Shown here: piece by piece, positions 57,930 to 64,000 of the stretch | Numbering within the stretch: the stretch's first letter is position 1 | Layout of the letters: every line of letters begins with the position of its first letter | Origin: an uncultured Collinsella sp. | Lineage (GTDB): Bacteria > Actinomycetota > Coriobacteriia > Coriobacteriales > Coriobacteriaceae | Assembly: GCA_902464565.1 (NCBI GenBank) | Contig: CABQJV010000002.1 | Location: forward strand, 61,025-125,024 | DNA length: 64,000 nucleotides | Reading direction: 5' to 3' | Made by a program: the position numbers and the translations under genes | The notes under the pieces: model-generated | The model's database searches: none | What the model was told of the DNA's origin: nothing | The model's input: the letters and a program-made list of their open reading frames with translations, nothing else

Positions 57930-58126
57930 GGCAAGATGGGATTTGTCCGAAGCTAAAAGGCTTTGGGTCACCGTGGACGGGCAGGGGCCTCGACGCGGTT
58001 AGACACGAGACACATACATTACGCGACCTCGCCCTGGTGGCCGCACACGTTGGTTGCGGCCGACGCGGGCCGCGGGCAAGTGCTTGTAAGGGAGCCTTGC
58101 CTCTCTTGTACGAGAAAGGACGCGTA

Positions 58127-58855
58127 ATGAAGATCATTAAAGCTAAAGACTACGAGGATATGAGCCGCAAGGCCGCCAATATCATCTCGGCGCAGGTTAT
58201 CCTCAAGCCCGACTGTGTGCTGGGCCTTGCCACCGGCTCCACCCCGATCGGTGCCTACAAGCAGCTCGCTGCTTGGTACAAGAAGGGCGACGTCGACTTT
58301 GCCGAGGTCAGCACCTACAACCTGGACGAGTATCGCGGCCTTTCGCACGACGATCCCCAGAGCTATCACTACTTCATGCGTGAGAACTTCTTCGATCACA
58401 TCAACATCAACCTGAACAACACGCATGTGCCCGACGGTTCCAACCCCGACGCCGCCGCTGCCTGCTCTGAGTACGACAAGATTGTCGCCGACGCCGGTTA
58501 CCCGGATCTGCAGCTGCTCGGCATCGGCAACAACGGCCACATCGGCTTCAACGAGCCCGATGACCACTTCTCCAAGGGCACGCACTGTGTCGACCTCACC
58601 GAGAGCACCATTCAGGCCAACAGCCGCCTGTTCGACAGCATCGACGATGTTCCCCGTCAGGCCTACACCATGGGCACTCAGACCATCATGTATGCCCGCA
58701 TGATCCTGGTTGTCGCCAACGGCGAGGCCAAGGCTCAGGCCGTGCACGATATGTGCTATGGTCCGGTTACGCCCGAGTGCCCGGCTTCGATCCTGCAGCT
58801 GCACACCAACTGCGTTGTCGTTGCCGACGAGGCCGCCCTTTCGCTCTGCGAGTAG
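58127..58855 (+). CDS. nagB: Glucosamine-6-phosphate deaminase
   Basis: The 242-residue enzyme turns glucosamine 6-phosphate into fructose 6-phosphate and ammonia. GLATGSTPIGAY, the catalytic Asp of YNLDEYRGL, and GIGNNGHIGFNEP with the active Asp/His set are present. ATG 58127 follows GAGAAAGGA. With crr and glmM it links amino-sugar breakdown with cell wall supply. Confidence 0.95.
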   Translation: MKIIKAKDYEDMSRKAANIISAQVILKPDCVLGLATGSTPIGAYKQLAAWYKKGDVDFAEVSTYNLDEYRGLSHDDPQSYHYFMRENFFDHININLNNTHVPDGSNPDAAAACSEYDKIVADAGYPDLQLLGIGNNGHIGFNEPDDHFSKGTHCVDLTESTIQANSRLFDSIDDVPRQAYTMGTQTIMYARMILVVANGEAKAQAVHDMCYGPVTPECPASILQLHTNCVVVADEAALSLCE

Positions 58856-58889
58856 CGCGAATCCTGCAGCTCGACATAGCCTTGCCTAA

Positions 58890-58915
58890 GGCCTCCGCTT
58901 TGCGGGGGCCTTTTT
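58890..58915 (+). terminator. Intrinsic terminator of nagB
   Basis: GGCCTCCGC pairs with GCGGGGGCC around TTT, followed by five T. Confidence 0.9.
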
Positions 58916-59303
58916 GCTATCCCTTTTCGCCCACTTGACCACAATCTTGCCGCAAGCTTGACGAATGCCGGATGCCCAACAGCTTGATTCATTCTATATC
59001 AGATTATATGCAAAAATGCCACTAGAAGGTCGTAGACGGTAGCGGGTGCTAGGCGAGTTGAATGACATAGCTGAACCTTGTTCATCTGCGTTACACTGCC
59101 GCTTAGATGGGACAAGCTGACAAGCTCATTTACCTGCTTAAAGACCGATTAGTCGGGGGATTAATAACAATCGGCCCTCGCTGTACAAAAACTTGCCGCT
59201 TGCGTACCAAAAGACAACCTAAAACACAAGGTCGCTCTATTCATAGCGCGGCTTGTATGGTCTTGCGGCTACAGTGTCCATACGGTCGAGTTGAGGAGCG
59301 GGC
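58916..59303. other. 388-bp intergenic stretch without a gene
   Basis: An AT-rich leader precedes the large regulator gene. CCGATT (59145-59150) and AATCGG (59169-59174) form a small dyad. GAGGAGCGGG precedes ATG 59304. I see no clear reading frame with a ribosome site. Confidence 0.5.
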
Positions 59304-62303
59304 ATGGTAAACGATTTGAGCGGTATAGACGACCTCGAGCTGATGCCGCTGGGCGGAGGCTATATGGTGCGACGCGAACGCTTGATGAATGAGCTTATCG
59401 CCAAGGGCCGAAAGGCCGGCATCGTGGTTCTTTATGCGCCCGACGGGTTTGGGAAGACCTCGGTGCTGCTGCAGTACACCCATGAGGTTAAATGCGACCC
59501 GACGCGAGGCCCCGTGCGGATTATCGAGGCCGATCGCGCCATTGGGCGCGAGGTGTTTATGCAGCTCGAGGTGGTTACCGAAGAACTCAAAGACAAACCG
59601 CACTCCCTTATCGCGATTGATAATGTGCCAAACCTCGATCAGCACGATACCGAAGACCTCATCGACAGGATTCGCGGCCTGCGCGCTATGGGGGTAGGGG
59701 TCTTTATCTCCTGCCGTCCTTCAAATCGTCAGCTGATTCATGGGCTGGGCGATTCGGTTAAGATCAATGCGCAGATGCTCAAGGTGCATGCCTATGAGTA
59801 TTCGGCGTGGGCATCGGCGTTTTCGATCAGCACATCGCTCGACTTTTATCAGCTCACGCAGGGCGTGCCCGAGCTCGTTTCGGCATTGCAGACGGGTCTG
59901 TATGGCCAAGGCGACGTAGCCGGTCTGCTCGAAAACGAGATTGTCAACGTATATGGCGCGGCGCTTGTCGATCTGGCTTCGCTCGACAATAATGCGCTGT
60001 TTTGCGTGGCATGTCTCATGGTTTTGATGGGCGAGGGTAATATCGCAGAACTCGAGGCTTGTGGGGTAAGGCTGTCGATGGTCGACCAGTCCTACTTTGT
60101 ACGCGACTACCCGATCTTTGGCTTGGACCCCGCCGAGCGGAGTTTTACGTGTCTGGGCACGGAGGATAACGGACGCTTGCGTTTGCGTAAGTTGGTGGCC
60201 GAGGTTCGCCCCGAACTTGTTCCGAGGGCGGCCCGGATTTTGCTTAAGGCGGGCCGATGCGATGCGGCGATGGGCCTGGCGGACGCCTTTTTGGATCGTG
60301 AGGCGGTCCTTGAACTTGCTGGGCAGTATGGGGTCGATCTTGCTCTGACGGGGCACGGGGCCGATATCTGCCGAGCAGCGCTGGGCACGATCGATGCTGA
60401 CGATCCGGCTCCAGAGCCAACGCCTGCCGAGGCACTCGGCGTATATCTGGCAGCGGTCAGCGTGTCCAATACAAAGCTCGCTCGCTATATGGCATCGGTC
60501 ATCGAGCGCGGGGGCGAACGGGCGGCCTGCGAAATAGACCCTGTTTCATGGAGGGTGGCCCAGACACTGACGGCTGTTTGCTATGGGGACAACGGGCTTG
60601 GGCTTCCTACGAACCTGGCCGTGCCAGAAATTGAGACATCCCATACCGCACTCGATATGTTGTCTGCGCATATCGAGGTCAAGCGTTGCCTGACTGAGCA
60701 GGGAGATGACGGCGGCGTTCTACAGCAGCTCAAAACGTGCAAGGCCTACGACTGCGAGCTCGACGTCGCGGGGATTGTTATACGGGCCGATAGCATGCTG
60801 GTGGAGCTCTTTGACGGGTCGTTTGCGGGAACCGACGAGCGCGACGACGAGATGACGGTGGTGCGGGAGGCGCTCGACGTACGTGGGCTTAAGGCGATGG
60901 CTATCTGGGTGCGCATGGTGTTGGCGGCACGGCGGCTCCTTTCCGGCTTGCCGGTAACCGACGATGCGGCGTTCAACGAGCTCGATCGTTTTGCCGTGCG
61001 CATGCGCGACAACCAGATTCAGCTGTTTGGCCTGTTGTTAGAAGGCTGGCAGTCGCTGGCAGAGGGACGGCCGGTTAATGCAAAATTCCGTGCGGTCCAA
61101 GTGCTCAAACTTGCCGAGGAGTCGATTGCGTACATGCGCGATAACGCATTGCTGCTGGAGCGCGCAGCGTATCTGCGTAACACGTCGATGGTTTCGGTGC
61201 GCGAGGAAGCGGAGTTGCTCGATATAAGCCAGACGCAGGTTGGTGGAGCGGAGGCCTGGATGGTTGCGCTGCATTTGGCCTGTGCGGGGCGAGATAGCGA
61301 TCTTGCGGCCTGGATGTCCATGAATCGTGCGGGGATTCTAGAGCCATCGTATCGGCTCTTTGCGCGCCTTGCCATGCATTGTCTGGGCGAGCCGGCGGCC
61401 AGGATACGCAAGAAGCTTCCCGTGCGCGAGCTATCGCGGTATTCGCTGCGCGACGATTTGGAAGGGGAGGGCGAGCGCCTATTCCAGACCGGCGAGGTTG
61501 AAGCCGTTGATACCATCGACCATATCGAGATTCGCATGTTTGGTGCGTTTCGCGCCGAGCGCGACGGGTTTCCCATCACGGATAAGATGTGGCGCCGCAA
61601 GAAGGCGGCGACGCTTGCCGAGCGGCTTGCACTGGGCATGGATGCGCTCGTCGACCGCGAGACGCTGGCCATGGAGCTGTGGCCCCATGCCGAGTTCAAT
61701 AGCGCCCGCAATAACCTGTACTCCACGATATCGCGCTTACGGTCGGCTTTGGGACCGACGCCGGATGGCAAGTCGTGTGTACTCATCCAAAATGAATGCA
61801 TCGGACTCAACGGTGACTACGTCAAGACCGATGTACGGCTGTTTGACCAGATAAGCCGTGAGGTTTTGGGAAATCGCACGGGTGCGCGCGGTCCCCATCT
61901 GGTTGAGCTGTGCCTTAAGGTTGAGCAGCTTTATGCCGGACCGTTGTATGTTCCCAATGGCTGTAACCCCACCTACTTTTTGCGCATGCGGCGCATTATG
62001 CAGTCAAAGTACATCGATTGCATGATTAAGGGAGCAAATGCCGCTCTAGAAGAAAACGATCTGCAGTCGGCGATTTGGCTGGCGGAGTCGGGGCTTCGGC
62101 AGGAAACGGCGCGTGAGGATATGGTGCGCTGCGCCATGCGTGTCTACAGTGCGGCGGGGCGGCGGCGCGATATCGTCGAGCTGTACAGTGGGCATATGCA
62201 CCATCTGAGGGAGCAGGTCAATGGCGTGCCCGAGCCCGAGACGCGGCGTCTATACGAGCGCTTGGTGGAGGGGCGGCTCAACCGCGTGCTGGTCGAGCGA
62301 TAA
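59304..62303 (+). CDS. Large SARP/BTAD-like ATPase regulator
   Basis: The 999-residue protein has an N-terminal NTPase region with P-loop YAPDGFGKTSVL (about residues 43-54) and LIAIDNV as Walker B. The middle is a helical scaffold of about 500 residues. From about residue 745 the C-terminal part looks like an OmpR-type winged helix (IEIRMFGAFRAERDGFPITDKMWRRKKAA, then NNLYSTISRLRSALG). A BTAD-type TPR domain follows (QLYAGPLY, then WLAESGLRQETAREDMVRCAMRVYSAAGR). That is the order of MalT/SARP hybrids but with the DNA-binding domain at the C terminus. Target unknown. Confidence 0.8.
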   Translation: MVNDLSGIDDLELMPLGGGYMVRRERLMNELIAKGRKAGIVVLYAPDGFGKTSVLLQYTHEVKCDPTRGPVRIIEADRAIGREVFMQLEVVTEELKDKPHSLIAIDNVPNLDQHDTEDLIDRIRGLRAMGVGVFISCRPSNRQLIHGLGDSVKINAQMLKVHAYEYSAWASAFSISTSLDFYQLTQGVPELVSALQTGLYGQGDVAGLLENEIVNVYGAALVDLASLDNNALFCVACLMVLMGEGNIAELEACGVRLSMVDQSYFVRDYPIFGLDPAERSFTCLGTEDNGRLRLRKLVAEVRPELVPRAARILLKAGRCDAAMGLADAFLDREAVLELAGQYGVDLALTGHGADICRAALGTIDADDPAPEPTPAEALGVYLAAVSVSNTKLARYMASVIERGGERAACEIDPVSWRVAQTLTAVCYGDNGLGLPTNLAVPEIETSHTALDMLSAHIEVKRCLTEQGDDGGVLQQLKTCKAYDCELDVAGIVIRADSMLVELFDGSFAGTDERDDEMTVVREALDVRGLKAMAIWVRMVLAARRLLSGLPVTDDAAFNELDRFAVRMRDNQIQLFGLLLEGWQSLAEGRPVNAKFRAVQVLKLAEESIAYMRDNALLLERAAYLRNTSMVSVREEAELLDISQTQVGGAEAWMVALHLACAGRDSDLAAWMSMNRAGILEPSYRLFARLAMHCLGEPAARIRKKLPVRELSRYSLRDDLEGEGERLFQTGEVEAVDTIDHIEIRMFGAFRAERDGFPITDKMWRRKKAATLAERLALGMDALVDRETLAMELWPHAEFNSARNNLYSTISRLRSALGPTPDGKSCVLIQNECIGLNGDYVKTDVRLFDQISREVLGNRTGARGPHLVELCLKVEQLYAGPLYVPNGCNPTYFLRMRRIMQSKYIDCMIKGANAALEENDLQSAIWLAESGLRQETAREDMVRCAMRVYSAAGRRRDIVELYSGHMHHLREQVNGVPEPETRRLYERLVEGRLNRVLVER

Positions 62304-62306
62304 AAA

Positions 62307-62336
62307 ACGGGCGCCCGAAGTACTCGGGCACCCGTA
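62307..62336. terminator. Bidirectional terminator between the regulator and yhbY
   Basis: ACGGGCGCCCGA pairs with TCGGGCACCCGT (one wobble) around AGTAC. A-run on one side serves the minus-strand gene. Confidence 0.8.
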
Positions 62337-62372
62337 AGCTTGCTATGTGTTGGCTCGCCGGATCATTGGCTC

Positions 62373-62672
62373 TTAGACGAGCTTGATCTTCTCGATGTCC
62401 TTGCGCGAGGACTCGCGATACAGCGAGAACTTGCGGCCGATGACCTGGACGACCTCGGCATGGCAGCGCTCAGCGAGCTCTTCGGCGGCCTCGCGGGCGG
62501 AAAGGCTGGAGCCATCGAGTACGGAGCACTTAACGAGCTCGTGCTTTTCCAGGTAGGCGACCGTCTGCTCGACGGTGCCCTCGTTGACATCGGACTTGCC
62601 GATGATGATGGCGGGGTTGAGGTGATGGGCCATGCTGCGAAGCTGCTTGACCTGGGCTCCTGTCAGTGCCAT
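62373..62672 (-). CDS. yhbY: YhbY-family (CRM domain) RNA-binding protein
   Basis: The 99-residue protein has the CRM pattern LTGAQVKQLRSMAHHLNPAIIIGKSDVNEG in two parts, HELVKCSVLDG and VVQVIGRKFSLYR. It binds ribosomal precursor RNA and probably assists 50S assembly. ATG 62672 has AGAAAGCGAG upstream. Confidence 0.93.
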   Translation of the reverse strand: MALTGAQVKQLRSMAHHLNPAIIIGKSDVNEGTVEQTVAYLEKHELVKCSVLDGSSLSAREAAEELAERCHAEVVQVIGRKFSLYRESSRKDIEKIKLV

Positions 62673-62830
62673 GGGTTCTCGCTTTCTATGTATGGGGCGC
62701 CCCGCGACGGGGCCTTAATCTACGTGAGCTGTCCCACGATAGCGCAGGAACGGCGCGGTGTGGAGCGCGTTTGCCCAGTTCGCAAAGAATGCGGATGCCG
62801 AGTGAGTGGGCGGTGCGGGTTGCGAACAGG

Positions 62831-63718
62831 CTATGAGCTGGGCGCAGAGACCGGCTCCCATGCAATAAACGCCCAACGAACCTTGCGGACATGATCGAGC
62901 ATATAGCGCCCCTGCGGCACGCCCTTGGAGCCCGGCTCGCCGGCATGGGGGTTCTCAACCATGTGTTGGGCGATGTAGTCGCGCAGGCGGTCGATCTTAT
63001 CCTCGTTGCCACGCTCGAGCATACGGGAGAAGTCCGTCACGCCTGCCTCGAGGCTATCGAAGGTATCGCGACGAGGCGATTCAAAGTACGTAACCTGCGG
63101 CAACGCACCCATCTGAATGAGGATGTTGAAGGCGTACACAAAGCCATTACTGCAGGTAACCGAGGCACCGATAGCGTTCATCAAGTGCAGATCATAGCGC
63201 GGGCTGGAGTTGGCGACCATCGTGACAGCACAACGCCGGCGAGCCGTACGATCAAGCTTGGCAAGCGCATCTTTTAGATTGGTCGTCGTAACCGACCGAC
63301 TGGCAAAGGCAACATCCACCGCTTTCGCGACCGGTCCAACCAAATCCCAATCATCATCCCAAGCAAGCTCAAGCGGCGTAATGCGATCCTCGAGCTCATA
63401 GTACTCAATGCCGGCATCAAGCGTGCCCAACATGGCAGGGGAAAAATCAGCGGCAATCACGGGATGCCCGTCTTGCGCAAGCGGAATAGCAATCGACCCA
63501 GCCCCACACCCCATATCCAGCACGGATTCACCAGGCTTTAACGCCAACAGCTTCATAAAGTCCCGGGCATACGGAGCAGTCTCAAGCGGCCGAAAATGCC
63601 GAGCCCGCTTATCCCATTCAAAAGAATCATCAGCCCGATGCCGAGCGGCCTGCAGACGCATCCATTCGCCATTCCAATCCGCAGAAAGCAGCTCAGAACG
63701 AGTATCCCCATCAACCAC
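62831..63718 (-). CDS. Class I SAM-dependent methyltransferase
   Basis: The 295-residue enzyme has the SAM-binding motif I SVLDMGCGAGSIAIPLA and the acidic HPVIAADFS at the end of strand 2. The stretch DDSFEWDKRARHF near the N terminus recurs in similar proteins. I chose GTG 63718 because AGGAGGT lies six bases upstream. The frame stays open upstream to 63946 and would add a hydrophobic segment (LFWYMLVAALLLGGVAFLLL), but no ribosome site supports it. Substrate is unknown. Confidence 0.8.
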   Translation of the reverse strand: MVDGDTRSELLSADWNGEWMRLQAARHRADDSFEWDKRARHFRPLETAPYARDFMKLLALKPGESVLDMGCGAGSIAIPLAQDGHPVIAADFSPAMLGTLDAGIEYYELEDRITPLELAWDDDWDLVGPVAKAVDVAFASRSVTTTNLKDALAKLDRTARRRCAVTMVANSSPRYDLHLMNAIGASVTCSNGFVYAFNILIQMGALPQVTYFESPRRDTFDSLEAGVTDFSRMLERGNEDKIDRLRDYIAQHMVENPHAGEPGSKGVPQGRYMLDHVRKVRWAFIAWEPVSAPSS

Positions 63719-63882
63719 GGGCCAACCTCCTAGCAACAAAAAAGCGACTCCCCCCAAAAGAAGAGCCGCAACCAGCATATACCAGAAAAGAACCGTTCCA
63801 ATACCAAACCGCCGCACCAGCCAAGTGGTGCAGGAGCGAAGCAACTGCAACCGGGATAGACCCCAACTGAGGTCCCGTTGTG

Positions 63883-64000
63883 CGGGAGCCCCGGGGAGGG
63901 CAAATATATAAGGTCGATCGCGAGTTCCGCACGAGCCGGAGAGCACTTAATGTGCTCTCCGTGCGAGCAGGACTGTCCGAGCAGGCAACCTAATGCCTTT
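63883..64000 (+). ncRNA. Element F, copy 2: conserved hairpin reaching the window end
   Basis: GGGAGCCCCGGGGAGGG (from 63884), GAGTTCCGCACG (63922-63933), the stem GGAGAGCAC/GTGCTCTCC (63938-63946 with 63952-63960) around TTAAT, and GCAGGACTGTCCGA (63967-63980) occur in the same order as on the minus strand of 42018-42156. The apical stem differs on both arms between the copies, so pairing is conserved. Confidence 0.6.

Noticed and set aside
63719..63946. N-terminal membrane extension of the methyltransferase
   Set aside because: An ideal AGGAGGT site supports GTG 63718, and the upstream part would begin inside element F.

Overview
The window looks like a chromosomal segment from a gut Coriobacteriia, most probably Collinsella. 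This rests on the GC-rich, GC3-biased coding, gatC-gatA-gatB in tandem, a moaC-mobB fusion, Spa-type pili with a class C sortase, and many intergenic palindromes. Genus assignment is my recognition, not a database result. No rRNA or tRNA gene was seen; the only confident stable RNA is tmRNA.

Layout. 0-7.2 kb: a cut-off gene, an AAA ATPase behind a 10-bp tandem repeat, then a 2-keto-3-deoxygluconate (KDG) module of kdgK and eda, a LacI regulator, a GntR regulator and a YczE-like membrane protein. 7.3-13.7 kb: glnA, an orphan GlnR-like regulator, htrA and ligA. 13.8-15.3 kb: an AT-rich island with a Tat-exported cysteine-protease-like protein. 15.4-28.1 kb: MerR/MATE, a heterodimeric ABC exporter, a nuclease-like gene, moaA and moaC-mobB, an MFS transporter and a HAD phosphatase. 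28.6-38.2 kb: a pilus island with a frameshifted adhesin, two pilins, an orphan AbiEi-like gene and sortase C. 38.5-42 kb: gatCAB. 42.4-52.6 kb: a DUF4143 ATPase, AraC with a paired ABC transporter, a P1B ATPase with a small partner, a PIN toxin-antitoxin pair and a small helical protein. 52.8-53.9 kb: tmRNA followed by a repeat-rich 700-bp gap. 53.9-64 kb: patatin, rplM-rpsI, glmM, crr, nagB, a very large SARP-like regulator, yhbY and a methyltransferase.

How the parts connect. kdgK-eda and the yczE gene begin with the same module of promoter, LacI-type operator and hairpin, so they probably form one regulon of the adjacent LacI protein. Both minus-strand units also carry a second conserved structured element (E2), directly upstream of yczE and between kdgK and eda. 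glnA sits beside its likely regulator. glmM, crr and nagB group amino-sugar and PTS functions.

The most unusual content is non-coding: the E2 element, a second covarying hairpin element (42.0 and 63.9 kb), a 62-bp tandem array of hairpins beside tmRNA, a 203-bp element with 29-bp perfect terminal inverted repeats, five families of palindromic repeats (one lying inside a coding sequence), and a G7 tract that breaks the pilus adhesin reading frame.
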